Shown: piece by piece, positions 26,548 through 35,930 of the stretch
Layout of the letters: the number at the start of each line of letters is the position of its first letter
Numbering within the stretch: position 1 is the stretch's first letter
Notes under the pieces: generated by a model
The model's input: the letters and a program-made list of their open reading frames with translations, nothing else
What the model was told of the DNA's origin: nothing
Database searches by the model: none
NCBI RefSeq assembly: GCF_000764225.1
Contig: NZ_JQED01000003.1
Span: 186,001-250,000, forward strand
DNA length: 64,000 bases
Source: Colwellia psychrerythraea
GTDB lineage: Bacteria > Pseudomonadota > Gammaproteobacteria > Enterobacterales > Alteromonadaceae
Reading direction: 5' to 3'
Program-made: the position numbers and the translations under genes

Positions 26548-27478
26548 ATCAGCGGGTAAACTTATCAAAAGCCTTTGTATTGTGTTAGCTATTTGGCTTA
26601 CCAATAATGCAATGGCTGAGGTGATTCATAATGAGCGTTCTTTATATCGAAATATTCTCGTGGAAGATAACGGGGATTTACGTTGCTTGAAATTTAATGT
26701 TAAGAGCACTAAAACACGGCAGAGCTGCTTTCTGAAAAGCCAACCGCAACGATTGGTTTTTAATTATACTAAACAATTGCTTACCGGTTTATTAATTAAC
26801 CCTGAACCAAAACGTATTTTGATCATTGGTTTAGGCGGCGGCACAATGTCAAATACTTTACACCAGTTATTGCCTGAAAGTTACATTGATAACGTAGAAA
26901 TAGATAAGAGTGTCATTAAAGTTGCTCAACAATACTTTGGCTATTTGGAAAATGATCAGATAAAAACATACAGTCAAGACGGTCGAGTATTTGTCAAAAG
27001 AGCTTTATTAAAGCAGAAAGAATATGACTGGATTATACTTGATGCGTTTAATGGTGATTATATTCCAGAGCACTTAATGACCAAAGAGTACTTAGAAGAA
27101 ACCAAACGTTTACTTTCTCCTCAGGGCATACTTACGGCGAACACTTTTTCTTCTAGTAAGCTCTATGCTTATGAGTCAGCCACTTACAAAGCTGTTTTTG
27201 GTGATTATTATCAGGTAAGTAATCCTGATAATAGTAATCGAATCATACTTGCTCGCAATAACGGGCTCGATGAAAATCTTGAGAAAAAACAGTGGGAAGT
27301 TGCAAAGAATAATATTATTAATGAGTTAGCTACTCAGTTACTGGCTATTGGTGTCGATGCAAGACAACTTTATAAAAGTATTGAGTCAACGGCAATACAT
27401 CAAGATTGGCCCGATGATAGCCCGGTACTAACGGATCAATTTTCTCCTGCAAACTTACTCAATATTGAGACTAATTAA
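26540..27478 (+). CDS. Spermidine synthase-like methyltransferase-fold protein with a signal peptide
   Basis: The 312-residue protein has a Rossmann fold typical of spermidine synthases: LIIGLGGGTMSNTL near 95-107, the acidic VEIDKSV, DGRVFVKRAL and LDAFNGDYIPEHL near 174-186. The last replaces the classic DSxDP-type catalytic segment, so aminopropyl transfer is doubtful. Unusually, residues 1-26 look like a cleavable Sec signal (Lys-rich start, hydrophobic core, NAMA then Glu), which would place the domain in the periplasm. It overlaps the membrane-half gene by 8 bases and is followed by a strong hairpin. Function unknown. Confidence 0.8.
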   Translation: MLKSAGKLIKSLCIVLAIWLTNNAMAEVIHNERSLYRNILVEDNGDLRCLKFNVKSTKTRQSCFLKSQPQRLVFNYTKQLLTGLLINPEPKRILIIGLGGGTMSNTLHQLLPESYIDNVEIDKSVIKVAQQYFGYLENDQIKTYSQDGRVFVKRALLKQKEYDWIILDAFNGDYIPEHLMTKEYLEETKRLLSPQGILTANTFSSSKLYAYESATYKAVFGDYYQVSNPDNSNRIILARNNGLDENLEKKQWEVAKNNIINELATQLLAIGVDARQLYKSIESTAIHQDWPDDSPVLTDQFSPANLLNIETN

Positions 27479-27511
27479 TTGTAAATTTATCTCAGAAAAT
27501 AAAACTCCACT

Positions 27512-27545
27512 ATTGCTAACGAGAAATAATTTTCTCGTTAGCAAT
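27512..27545 (+). terminator. Strong hairpin after the spermidine synthase-like gene
   Basis: A perfect 15-bp stem (ATTGCTAACGAGAAA and its complement) closes a TAAT loop. No T-run follows, but its position 34 bases after the stop fits a transcript end. Confidence 0.6.
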
Positions 27546-27624
27546 TATCACTACTTACTTTCTTTGATCTTGCTAATTAAAGTAGATAAATATACTTAAA
27601 ATCACTCCAATATCAGACTGATTT

Positions 27625-27651
27625 ATGTGAAAATAAGCGAAATTTTCACAT
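27625..27651 (+). promoter_or_regulatory. 10-bp dyad just upstream of upp
   Basis: ATGTGAAAAT and ATTTTCACAT form a perfect 10-bp inverted repeat with a 7-base centre, ending 13 bases before the upp start. It could be an operator or an mRNA hairpin near the ribosome site. No conventional Shine-Dalgarno is visible in the remaining bases. Confidence 0.5.
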
Positions 27652-27664
27652 CGGATTAAAACGC

Positions 27665-28291
27665 ATGTCAGTACAAGAAATCAAACACCCATTAGTACAA
27701 CACAAAATTAGCCTAATGCGCGCCAAGGACATGAGCACTCGTAGCTTTCGTCAACTATCAGCGGAAGTCGGCTCCTTATTAACGTACGAAGCAACTAAAG
27801 ATCTTCAACTGGAAGATTTCCAAATGGCAGGCTGGGACGGTGAAATTACCGGTCAACGTTTAGTCGGTAAAAAAGCGACCGTAGTGCCTATTCTTCGTGC
27901 TGGTATAGGCATGTTAGACGGTGTATTAGAGCTTATGCCGAGTGCAAAAATTAGTGTAGTGGGTCTTTATCGTGATGAAGAAACACTTGAACCTGTGACC
28001 TATTTCGAAAAATTAGCTGGTGATATAGATCAACGCTTAGCTTTAATCATCGATCCAATGTTAGCTACTGGCGGCTCAATGAATGCCACTATCGATATAT
28101 TAAAAGAAGCTGGTTGTAAAAATATTCGTGCTCTAGTTTTAGTTGCAGCGCCAGAAGGCATTGAAAAGGTTCAAAATGCTCACCCAGATGTAGATATCTA
28201 TACAGCATCGATTGATGATCATTTAAACGAAAGTGGCTATATCATCCCTGGTCTTGGTGATGCAGGCGATAAAATATTTGGTACTAAGTAA
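27665..28291 (+). CDS. upp: Uracil phosphoribosyltransferase
   Basis: Upp salvages uracil by forming UMP from uracil and PRPP. The 208-residue length is standard. The N-terminal [12 protein letters not shown] motif, [13 protein letters not shown], the PRPP loop [13 protein letters not shown] near 136-148, and the uracil-binding [12 protein letters not shown] at the C-terminus are all present. The uracil permease uraA follows 55 bases downstream, the usual operon. Confidence 0.97.
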   Translation: MSVQEIKHPLVQHKISLMRAKDMSTRSFRQLSAEVGSLLTYEATKDLQLEDFQMAGWDGEITGQRLVGKKATVVPILRAGIGMLDGVLELMPSAKISVVGLYRDEETLEPVTYFEKLAGDIDQRLALIIDPMLATGGSMNATIDILKEAGCKNIRALVLVAAPEGIEKVQNAHPDVDIYTASIDDHLNESGYIIPGLGDAGDKIFGTK

Positions 28292-28346
28292 CGCTGTTAA
28301 TTAGTTACCAAAAAATAAATAATAAAACCACTTAATAGGACGATTC

Positions 28347-29612
28347 ATGTCGGAACCTTCTATAGATAATAGCAGCTTTAACCAACCAACTTGGCGTAAT
28401 GCCCTTGCTGGGCTGCAAATGTTGTTTGTTGCTTTTGGCGCATTAGTATTAATGCCATTAATCACTGGGCTCGACCCAAGTGTCGCCTTATTTACGGCAG
28501 GAATAGGTACTATTCTATTTCAATTTATTACCAAACAGCAAGTGCCACTATTTTTGGCATCATCTTTTGTTTTCATCGCTCCAATTGCCTACTCAGTTCA
28601 AACCTGGGGAGTTGAGGTTGCTATGGGCTCTTTATTCGTTACGGGTTTAGTCTATGTAGTGATTGCCAGTATTGTTGCGATACGTGGTGCCGGCTTTTTG
28701 CATAAATTAATGCCGCCTGTCGTAACAGGTCCTATTATTATGGTCATTGGACTTAGTCTTGCGCCAATAGCCGTGAATATGGCGATGGGTAAAGCGGGTG
28801 ATGGATCAGCGGTATTGTTTCCTTACGCTGACTCTTTAATCGTTTCTATGTCGGCATTAATAACTACATTGTTAGTTGCTACTTTAGGTAAAGGAATTTT
28901 TCGTTTAATTCCAATTATGGCTGGCGTTTTTGTTGGTTATATCATGGCATCAGTAATGGGTATGGTCAGTACTGAAGCTATTGGAAATAGTGAATGGTTT
29001 GCCATTCCTAATTTTGTCACGCCAGAGTTTAATTTAACTGCAATTCTGTTCATGTTACCTGTAGCCATTGCACCTGCGATTGAACATGTGGGTGATATTA
29101 TCGCGATCGGTAGTGTAACGGGTAAGGATTACACTAAAAAGCCGGGCTTACACCGCACGCTATTAGGTGATGGTTTGGCTACTTCTCTGGCCGCATTATT
29201 TGGTGGGCCACCAAATACTACTTATTCTGAAGTAACAGGTGCGGTAATGCTTACTAAAATGTTCAATCCTAGAATTATGCTTTGGGCTGCTGCTTTTGCT
29301 ATTGGTTTAGCATTTGTTGCAAAATTCGGTATAGCACTGCAAACCATACCAGCCCCAGTTATGGGCGGTATTTTAATTCTACTTTTTGGTTCAATTGCAG
29401 GGGTAGGGATGAATATACTTGTGAAAGCTCAAGTTGATCTAGCAGAGCAACGTAACCTAGTTATTGTTTCAACTACGTTAGTTTTTGGCATTGGTGGTAT
29501 GGCTATTGGTAATGATGATTTTAGCCTAACAGGTATTAGTCTATGTGGCTTAGTTGCTATTGCACTTAATGCCATGCTTCCTAAGTCTCAACTAGAAGAA
29601 AGGCACAATTAA
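28347..29612 (+). CDS. uraA: Uracil permease UraA (NCS2 family)
   Basis: UraA imports uracil by proton symport. The 421-residue protein has about 14 membrane spans and NCS2 signatures: the FLASSFVFIAPI segment, the VVTGPIIMVIGLSL motif, and the AIEHVGDI stretch with the substrate-coordinating Glu, followed by GLATSLAALFGGPPNTTYSE in parts. It is coupled in an operon with upp and ends in a strong terminator. An AGGA ribosome site precedes the ATG. Confidence 0.95.
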   Translation: MSEPSIDNSSFNQPTWRNALAGLQMLFVAFGALVLMPLITGLDPSVALFTAGIGTILFQFITKQQVPLFLASSFVFIAPIAYSVQTWGVEVAMGSLFVTGLVYVVIASIVAIRGAGFLHKLMPPVVTGPIIMVIGLSLAPIAVNMAMGKAGDGSAVLFPYADSLIVSMSALITTLLVATLGKGIFRLIPIMAGVFVGYIMASVMGMVSTEAIGNSEWFAIPNFVTPEFNLTAILFMLPVAIAPAIEHVGDIIAIGSVTGKDYTKKPGLHRTLLGDGLATSLAALFGGPPNTTYSEVTGAVMLTKMFNPRIMLWAAAFAIGLAFVAKFGIALQTIPAPVMGGILILLFGSIAGVGMNILVKAQVDLAEQRNLVIVSTTLVFGIGGMAIGNDDFSLTGISLCGLVAIALNAMLPKSQLEERHN

Positions 29613-29641
29613 CGCATATATGCTTGTTGATTGGTGTGTCT

Positions 29642-29682
29642 AAAGCCCTTCTATCGTTAGCTAGCGATAGAAGGGCTTTTTA
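29642..29682 (+). terminator. Terminator of upp-uraA
   Basis: AAAGCCCTTCTATCG pairs with CGATAGAAGGGCTTT around a short loop and is followed by a T-rich stretch. It is one of the strongest terminators in the window. Confidence 0.93.
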
Positions 29683-29834
29683 TTTGTGGTGCCGTTTTTA
29701 GCTCATCGATACCATTTCGTTTATTGTTTTTCATATAGTGAAATGTTATTCCACCCTCACCATATATTGAATAATTAATAATTAATGTACTATGGATAGC
29801 TATAGTTTTAGCTAAATAGAATGAGGGCTTAACA

Positions 29835-30275
29835 ATGAAATTAAATGTATACCTTTCCGGAGAAATTCATACTGATTGGCGCGATAAAATTATCCAAGGT
29901 TGCCAAGAAAGTGATTTAAATATCGTGTTTTCTTCTGCGGTTACTCATCATGAAACCAGTGATAGTGCAGGTGATCACCTTGGCGCTGAAGTCGAGCAGT
30001 TTTGGCGTGATAATAAATCGGCAAAAGTGAATGCCATACGAACAAAAACGCTTATTGAGCGTTGTGATATTGCTATTATCCGTTTTGGTGATAAATATAA
30101 ACAGTGGAATGCCGCTTTTGATGCCGGTTATTGTGCTGCATTAAATAAGCCTTATATCACCCTTCATAGTGAAGAACTAATTCATCCGTTAAAAGAAGTG
30201 GATGCCTCCGCACAAGCATGGGCTACCTCGGTTGAACAAGTTATCACAACGTTAAAATATCTCTGTAACGACTAA
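29835..30275 (+). CDS. ytoQ: YtoQ family protein
   Basis: A 146-residue cytoplasmic protein of the YtoQ family, of unknown function, with a nucleoside 2-deoxyribosyltransferase-like fold. The family start VYLSGEIHTDWRD, the SSAVTHHETSD segment, and the central IERCDIAIIRFGDKYKQWN and AAFDAGYCAALNKP blocks are present. It is a single-gene unit after the upp-uraA terminator and precedes a urea transporter by 157 bases. Confidence 0.88.
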   Translation: MKLNVYLSGEIHTDWRDKIIQGCQESDLNIVFSSAVTHHETSDSAGDHLGAEVEQFWRDNKSAKVNAIRTKTLIERCDIAIIRFGDKYKQWNAAFDAGYCAALNKPYITLHSEELIHPLKEVDASAQAWATSVEQVITTLKYLCND

Positions 30276-30432
30276 TTGTGAACGTTTAATCATTAGCTAC
30301 TGATCGCTTTCAGTGGCTGATACCCCCAAAAAAGCACTCTTTTGCTGAGGGGTCATCGTGAAGAGATGTCATTGTCATATTTTTATTGTTGATAGTGATA
30401 TTCCTACCAATAGTTTCGGGTAATACATTTTC

Positions 30433-31317
30433 ATGAACCACTACCTTGAGCATTTCACTAAATGTTTCTTAAGCAGTTCAGCCCAAATCATGTTGCAATC
30501 AAACCTTAGCACCGGACTTTTATTCATTATTGGTATTGGAATCAATTCACCTACGATGTTATTAGGGGGCGTCTTGGCACTTTTATCGAGTTTAGTAACC
30601 GCTAAGTTACTCAATTATGATTCTGATTGTGTAAAAAGAGGTTTTTATGGTTTCAATGCTGCACTGGTGGGAGTTGCAGTGTTTTCCCTATTGCCGCTTA
30701 GCAGTATCTCTCTCGTCTTAGTGATCGTTGGTGGTGCTTTTTCAGCACTCCTTATGCATATTATGATGAGCAAAATGTCTAGCACTCCAGCACTGACAGC
30801 ACCCTTTATACTTACCATATGGGTGATTGTTTTACTCATTGATTTTTTTGGAATAACAATGGTTAGCCCAGTAGAGCTTGTTAGCCCAATATCAAACTCT
30901 CCCATTGATTTATTTTTTGGTGTTTTCCGTGGTGTAGGGCAGGTTATGTTACAAGGTAACTGGCTTTCAGGTGTGGTGTTTTGTTGTGCCTTGCTGTGTA
31001 GTTCTTATAAAACGGTGGTATGGGTCGTTTTGGGCTCGATTACCGGCTTACTCGTTGCAACTACGTTTGGCTTCTCCCAAGAAAAAGCCACTTTAGGGCT
31101 CTATAGCTTTAATAGCTGCTTGGTCGCAATTGCGCTTGCCGATCGATATCCTACTAGGTATTGGCTTATATTTTTTGCTCTTATTTTTACTGTGCTGCTC
31201 ACTAGGGGATTTGAAATGATATCAATACCTGCATTTACCGCGCCATTTGTCATCACCACTTGGCTCAGTATTGCTGTTGTTAAATGGCAAGTAAACTTAC
31301 GCCATCATTGCCAATAA
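30433..31317 (+). CDS. Urea transporter (UT family)
   Basis: A 294-residue inner-membrane channel-like urea transporter with about ten membrane spans. It shows the two-fold internal repeat of the family: YGFNAALVGVAVF at about 73-85 and LYSFNSCLVAIAL at about 223-235, and a paired TAPFILTIW / TAPFVITTW motif after each repeat. No urease or urea carboxylase genes are in the window. It converges on a GNAT gene. Confidence 0.92.
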   Translation: MNHYLEHFTKCFLSSSAQIMLQSNLSTGLLFIIGIGINSPTMLLGGVLALLSSLVTAKLLNYDSDCVKRGFYGFNAALVGVAVFSLLPLSSISLVLVIVGGAFSALLMHIMMSKMSSTPALTAPFILTIWVIVLLIDFFGITMVSPVELVSPISNSPIDLFFGVFRGVGQVMLQGNWLSGVVFCCALLCSSYKTVVWVVLGSITGLLVATTFGFSQEKATLGLYSFNSCLVAIALADRYPTRYWLIFFALIFTVLLTRGFEMISIPAFTAPFVITTWLSIAVVKWQVNLRHHCQ

Positions 31318-31376
31318 GCAAGAACGTGAGGAAAAACAGTGGTTATAGTTTTTGTCGTCAGCTGGTTTTTTTACAC

Positions 31377-31883
31377 TCAGCAATGACAGATGAAGGCTTT
31401 TAGGTCAGGTTTCTTTTTTGAATATCGTTGAAATCGATTTATTAAATCAGGGGGTAAGCATTGGTTAAATACATTACCTGCAATCTTGGTAAAGCCATTA
31501 TTTAAGTACAGCTGACTATGAGATTCTTGTGCAAAGCAAATTAACGATTGATGCCTCATCATCACATGTCTTAGCAGGTATTCACCATAACCTAGTCTTC
31601 GGTACTTTGGCGTTACCAGCAAGGCATGTAAAAAATATGGTGCTTTACTTTGCTGCAGATTTAGCTCGTTATTACTTGTAATGCTTGGATCTAGCTGCTG
31701 CGATTTATTACCCTGTGAGATAATTACACTCGCTACAATATTGTTATCTACCTTAAGCAGATAACAACGATCTAAGCCAATGAATCTCGCCGGATAATGG
31801 TTATCTTTGTAGAAACGTAAAATCGACTTTTTATCATTTTTCTTTGCAACTATAACGCAAGGATTTAATGAACTATCAATCAT
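31377..31883 (-). CDS. GNAT family N-acetyltransferase
   Basis: A 168-residue acetyl-CoA-dependent transferase. The coenzyme A-binding motif A is visible as LLVTPKYRRLGYGEYLLRHV near residues 89-108 (quoted in parts: TPKYRRLGYGEYLL), followed by the FAQESHSQLYLNNGF motif with the usual aromatic near the pocket. The substrate is unknown. It ends close to the urea transporter and starts 38 bases beyond the panC 3' end, so it may be transcribed with the pan genes. Confidence 0.82.
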   Translation of the reverse strand: MIDSSLNPCVIVAKKNDKKSILRFYKDNHYPARFIGLDRCYLLKVDNNIVASVIISQGNKSQQLDPSITSNNELNLQQSKAPYFLHALLVTPKYRRLGYGEYLLRHVMMRHQSLICFAQESHSQLYLNNGFTKIAGNVFNQCLPPDLINRFQRYSKKKPDLKAFICHC

Positions 31884-31920
31884 TATTACGATGTTAACTG
31901 CTTACCATAAACAAAGACGG

Positions 31921-32787
31921 CTAGGCTAGATTGACTTGCAAATTATCAATTAAGCGAGCTTTACCACAGTGTGCTGCCGCTAAAATAACTAACTGAGTAT
32001 CATCTTCACTTGCTGGTTGCAATGTTTGAGCGTGGCAAACATGGAGGTAATCAGTATGTAAACCTGCATCATTAATCGTTTTTGCTGCTTGTTTAGCTAA
32101 GCCAATAAAATCAATACTGTCTTGCTGAGCATAGCCTGCTCTTATTTGTTCTGCTAACCATTGCAAACTTTTGTACAAGGCTGGCGCTGTCGCCTTTTCT
32201 TCTGCCGTTAAATAACCATTACGGGAGCTCAGGGCTAATCCGCTTTCTTCTCTGATAGTTGCTACGGGAATGATTTTAATTGGCATCGACAAGTCTTCAA
32301 CCATAATTTGAATGACTTGTACCTGCTGATAATCTTTTAAGCCAAAACATGCTACGTCTGGTTGTACTAAGTTAAATAATTTACAGACAATGGTAGCAAC
32401 CCCGCGAAAATGACCTGGGCGACTTTCCCCACAATAACCATCTGAGATATTTGGTACTTCTACAAAACTTTGTTTTGCTAAACCTTTTGGATAAATAATG
32501 TCAGGTTTTGGTGTGAACAGTAAATCGGTACCTGCGGCTGTCAATTTTTGCTGATCATCAGCCATGGTACGCGGGTAGTTCTCAATGTCTTCGTTTACAC
32601 CAAACTGCATAGGATTGACAAAGATACTGGCAACAACTTTATCAGCGTGCTTATGCGCTTCAGTCACTAACGAAATATGACCTGCATGTAAGTTACCCAT
32701 AGTAGGGACAAAAGCAATGGTTAAACCTTGCTGACGCCATGCTTTTACTTGTTCACGTAATTCATTAATTTTACTGACTGTTTCCAT
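31921..32787 (-). CDS. panC: Pantothenate synthetase
   Basis: PanC condenses pantoate and beta-alanine with ATP to form pantothenate. The 288-residue protein has the nucleotide-binding [16 protein letters not shown] at about 26-41, [11 protein letters not shown], the pantoate-site YPRTMADD and the [20 protein letters not shown] region in parts, and the KMSKS-like ALSSRNGYL motif. It lies 109 bases after panB, the standard panB-panC order. Confidence 0.96.
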   Translation of the reverse strand: METVSKINELREQVKAWRQQGLTIAFVPTMGNLHAGHISLVTEAHKHADKVVASIFVNPMQFGVNEDIENYPRTMADDQQKLTAAGTDLLFTPKPDIIYPKGLAKQSFVEVPNISDGYCGESRPGHFRGVATIVCKLFNLVQPDVACFGLKDYQQVQVIQIMVEDLSMPIKIIPVATIREESGLALSSRNGYLTAEEKATAPALYKSLQWLAEQIRAGYAQQDSIDFIGLAKQAAKTINDAGLHTDYLHVCHAQTLQPASEDDTQLVILAAAHCGKARLIDNLQVNLA

Positions 32788-32896
32788 AATTTTTTCTTGC
32801 CGTTATTTGGTATAAGTTTGTTATTGTTAGTATCTTATTAATTTTTCTGTATATGTGCATTTACAGATTTGAAGTCAATTTACTTGTTTGTAATGA

Positions 32897-33691
32897 TTAT
32901 TTGAATATATGTTCGTCACCGGGGAAATTACCTTGGCTGACTTCACTAATATAAAGCTCAATGGCTTTTTTAATATCACCGGTATCTTTTAAGAAGTTAC
33001 GCGAAAATTTCGGCATATAGTTGCAGGCGATACCTAAGGCATCGTGCATGACCAAAATTTGTCCATCAGTATCTTTACCCGCGCCTATACCGATAGTTGG
33101 AATAGTAAGCGCTTGCGAGATGGCTTTACCTAAACTCGCAGGAATGCATTCAAGCACCAATAATTGAGCGCCTGCTGCTTCAAGTGCTTTTGCATCAGCA
33201 ATCATTTGTTGGGCTTTATTATCGTCGCGGCCTTGTACTTTAAAGCCACCCAATATATTGACTGACTGTGGCGTTAAACCTAAATGAGCACAAACAGGGA
33301 CACCGCGCTCAACGAGCGCAGTGATGGTACCATTAAGCCAAGCACCTCCCTCTATTTTTACCATGCTAGCACCCGCTTGCATTAACAAGGCAGCATTTGC
33401 TAAAGCTTGCTCTTCATTGGCATAGCTCATAAATGGCATGTCAGCAATGATAAGGGGTTCTTCTACGCCTCGCTTTACGCAACGGGTGTGATAAGCCATA
33501 TCTTCTATGGTCACTGGTAATGTACTGTCTTGACCTTGCAATACCATGCCTAAAGAGTCGCCAATCAGAATGGCGTGTATGCCAGCTTGATCAAATAGTT
33601 TTGCGAAGCTGGCATCGTAGGCGGTAATAGTTGATATTTTTTCGCCTTGCTGTTTCATGTTGAGTAAGCTTGCAGTAGTGATTTTAGCCAT
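32897..33691 (-). CDS. panB: 3-methyl-2-oxobutanoate hydroxymethyltransferase
   Basis: PanB adds a hydroxymethyl group from methylene-tetrahydrofolate to alpha-ketoisovalerate, giving ketopantoate. The 264-residue TIM barrel has [16 protein letters not shown], the metal-site [10 protein letters not shown] near 45-54, the catalytic region VKIEGG and the C-terminal [17 protein letters not shown] in parts. It is preceded on the same strand by folK copy 2 and followed by panC. Confidence 0.96.
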   Translation of the reverse strand: MAKITTASLLNMKQQGEKISTITAYDASFAKLFDQAGIHAILIGDSLGMVLQGQDSTLPVTIEDMAYHTRCVKRGVEEPLIIADMPFMSYANEEQALANAALLMQAGASMVKIEGGAWLNGTITALVERGVPVCAHLGLTPQSVNILGGFKVQGRDDNKAQQMIADAKALEAAGAQLLVLECIPASLGKAISQALTIPTIGIGAGKDTDGQILVMHDALGIACNYMPKFSRNFLKDTGDIKKAIELYISEVSQGNFPGDEHIFK

Positions 33692-33773
33692 GACTTTTCC
33701 GAATAGGTTAATTAGTTTATTTAGCGGTTAGCGTTAATGAGTATACTGTTAAGGATTATAGTTTTAATATTCA

Positions 33774-34274
33774 TTATGTTGATAATGATAATTTTACTAT
33801 ACCATTATTACTGATTTTACTAGCAAGTTCGCTGATTGTACTACCGTCTGGTAAATGTAATGAAGGTGCAATTTCTGCTAATGGAAGTAGCACAAATTCT
33901 CGCAGTTTCATGCCATAGTGAGGAATGGTTAACCGCTCATTTTCTATGGATTCATTACCGTACAGTAAAATATCACAATCGAGAATTCGTGCGCCCCAAC
34001 GGTTATCTTTGCGCACACGACCCGCTGAGTTTTCAATACCTTGTAAAGCATCTAATAATTCAAGCGCCGATAAACTAGTCTCTAAAGCAATGACTGCATT
34101 GATGTAATCGTCTTGATCTTGAGGACCCATAGGTTTACTTAAATATAAAGACGATAATGATATGACATTACTTTCCGATATATTACCCATTGCTTTAGCG
34201 GCATTAACTACCTGAACTCTAGGGTTGGATAAGTTGCTACCTAAGCCGATGTACGCCATTATTTTTTTTTGCAT
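33774..34274 (-). CDS. folK: Hydroxymethyldihydropterin pyrophosphokinase, copy 2
   Basis: A second HPPK-type protein, 166 residues, with AYIGLGSNLSNP at the start and the signature RVRKDNRWGARILDCDILLYG near 82-102 (in parts: RWGARILDCDILLY). It sits between pcnB and panB, the enterobacterial folK position. The ORF start is ATG at 34274; the ATG at 34259, five codons on, fits the family start equally well. Copy 1 (14382-14879) is coupled to folB; both keep the metal-binding DxD. Confidence 0.93.
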   Translation of the reverse strand: MQKKIMAYIGLGSNLSNPRVQVVNAAKAMGNISESNVISLSSLYLSKPMGPQDQDDYINAVIALETSLSALELLDALQGIENSAGRVRKDNRWGARILDCDILLYGNESIENERLTIPHYGMKLREFVLLPLAEIAPSLHLPDGSTISELASKISNNGIVKLSLST

Positions 34275-34284
34275 TTGTTTGCCG

Positions 34285-35760
34285 TTAAGATTCAGGTGGT
34301 TTTGCAGCGGGTTTGCGGCGTTTTTTTGCTGGACGTCGTTTTGAACCTTGTGGCAACTTCACACCTTTGATCATTTGAATACGTGCTTCATTGGACACGT
34401 CTTGAAAATCTGTCCACCATTGAGCTAATTCGTTCAATTCAGGTGTTGCTTCTATTTGGGCACGTAATAATAAAAAGTCATAACCGGCTCTAAATTTAGG
34501 ATGCTCTAACGCTTTAAAGGCTCGCTTGCCTTCGCGACGAGCTAACTTATCTTGCAAAATCCAAATATCTTTAATGACTGATTGGAATCTTTTAGGTATG
34601 GCAATACTACGTTGCTGCTCGGGCATTATTTCATTCAACGCTGCAAAAAATAGATCCTGTGGCGTTAGTTGAGTGGTGACTTTAATTTGCTGAATATGCT
34701 TTTGCAAGGGGTACCAAAGCATAGCCGCGAATAAAAATGCCGGGGTAACTCGTTGATTGTTATTTATGCGTTTATCGGTATTTTCCATCGCCAACATAAT
34801 AAAATCGAGTAAAAAACGTTGCTCGTTTTGCTCATTGTTAAGCGCTTGATCTACAGCAGGGAAAAAATAACCAAAGAGATTATAACGACGTAATTGCTCA
34901 AAGTTTGCCACGGCTTTGCCTGAAATAAACATTTTTAAGAATTCTTCAAATAAGCGTGCTGCCGGTATATTGGCCATTAATGAGGAAAGTTCTTTAATCG
35001 GTGCCTTAGTTTCATCACAGATTTTCATATCAAGCTTAGTGGCAAAGCGAATTGCCCGTAGCATACGAACAGGGTCTTCTCGATAACGTGTTTCGGGATC
35101 ACCAATTAAACGGATCACTCTATCGTTTACATCCTGAACACCATTAGCGAAATCATAGACCTTAAAATCTTTCGCCGAGTAATATAAGGCATTGATGCTA
35201 AAGTCCCTACGCTCTGCATCTTCATCGATAGTGCCATATATATTGTCACGCAACAGCATGCCATCTTCACTTTGTTTAGATGTTTTTTTACAACTTTTTG
35301 CTTGTTCAGAAGCATTATTATGATGGCCTCTGAAAGTAGCAACTTCAATGATTTCGCGACCGAAAACAATGTGCGCCAACCGAAAACGTCGACCAATTAA
35401 TCGGCAGTTTCTAAATAATTCTTTAATTTCATCAGGTGTGGCATTCGTTGCAATATCAAAATCTTTAGGCTTCAAACCTAATAGAATATCACGAACGCCA
35501 CCACCAACAAGGTAGGCATCAAAACCGCCCTTATTTAAGCGATATAGAACTTTAAGTGCATTGGGGCTAAGAAATTTGCGCGAAACTGGATGCTGATCGC
35601 GCGAGAAAATCAATGGATTATCAAAGGATGCAGTGGTAACAGTCGTGTTACTTCGGGCGCTTTTTTTTGCGTCTTTTTTAGGAGTCGTTTTAGCGGGAGC
35701 TTTACTCACTTTCTTGGAGAAAACTTTTTTGCATAAATTAATAACGCTTTTGATAGTCAC
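34285..35760 (-). CDS. pcnB: Poly(A) polymerase I
   Basis: PcnB adds 3' poly(A) tails to RNA and promotes decay; it belongs to the class II nucleotidyltransferases. In the 491 residues I see a basic, Lys-rich N-terminal extension (about 1-45), then AYLVGGGVRDILLG with the catalytic PKDFDIATNATPDE, the GRRFRLAHIVFG motif, the conserved RRDFSINALYY and the RYREDPVRMLRAIRFA signature, and a Lys/Arg-rich tail. The RRDFSINALYY and long tail favour PcnB over a CCA-adding enzyme. It is followed after 10 bases by folK copy 2, so the two are coupled. Confidence 0.94.
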   Translation of the reverse strand: MTIKSVINLCKKVFSKKVSKAPAKTTPKKDAKKSARSNTTVTTASFDNPLIFSRDQHPVSRKFLSPNALKVLYRLNKGGFDAYLVGGGVRDILLGLKPKDFDIATNATPDEIKELFRNCRLIGRRFRLAHIVFGREIIEVATFRGHHNNASEQAKSCKKTSKQSEDGMLLRDNIYGTIDEDAERRDFSINALYYSAKDFKVYDFANGVQDVNDRVIRLIGDPETRYREDPVRMLRAIRFATKLDMKICDETKAPIKELSSLMANIPAARLFEEFLKMFISGKAVANFEQLRRYNLFGYFFPAVDQALNNEQNEQRFLLDFIMLAMENTDKRINNNQRVTPAFLFAAMLWYPLQKHIQQIKVTTQLTPQDLFFAALNEIMPEQQRSIAIPKRFQSVIKDIWILQDKLARREGKRAFKALEHPKFRAGYDFLLLRAQIEATPELNELAQWWTDFQDVSNEARIQMIKGVKLPQGSKRRPAKKRRKPAAKPPES

Positions 35761-35930
35761 AGGCCTTTAATACAGACATAAAATAGTGGCGCAATGATAT
35801 AACAGTGTAGGGCAAAAGAGAATAACCGTTGTGGTAAATAGCGTGAAAAACCAGCAAAATATAGCTAGAAAAATAAGCATGAGAAAGACTGCTTATTTTT
35901 CTATCCTATAGGACTTTCGTTATATTAAAG

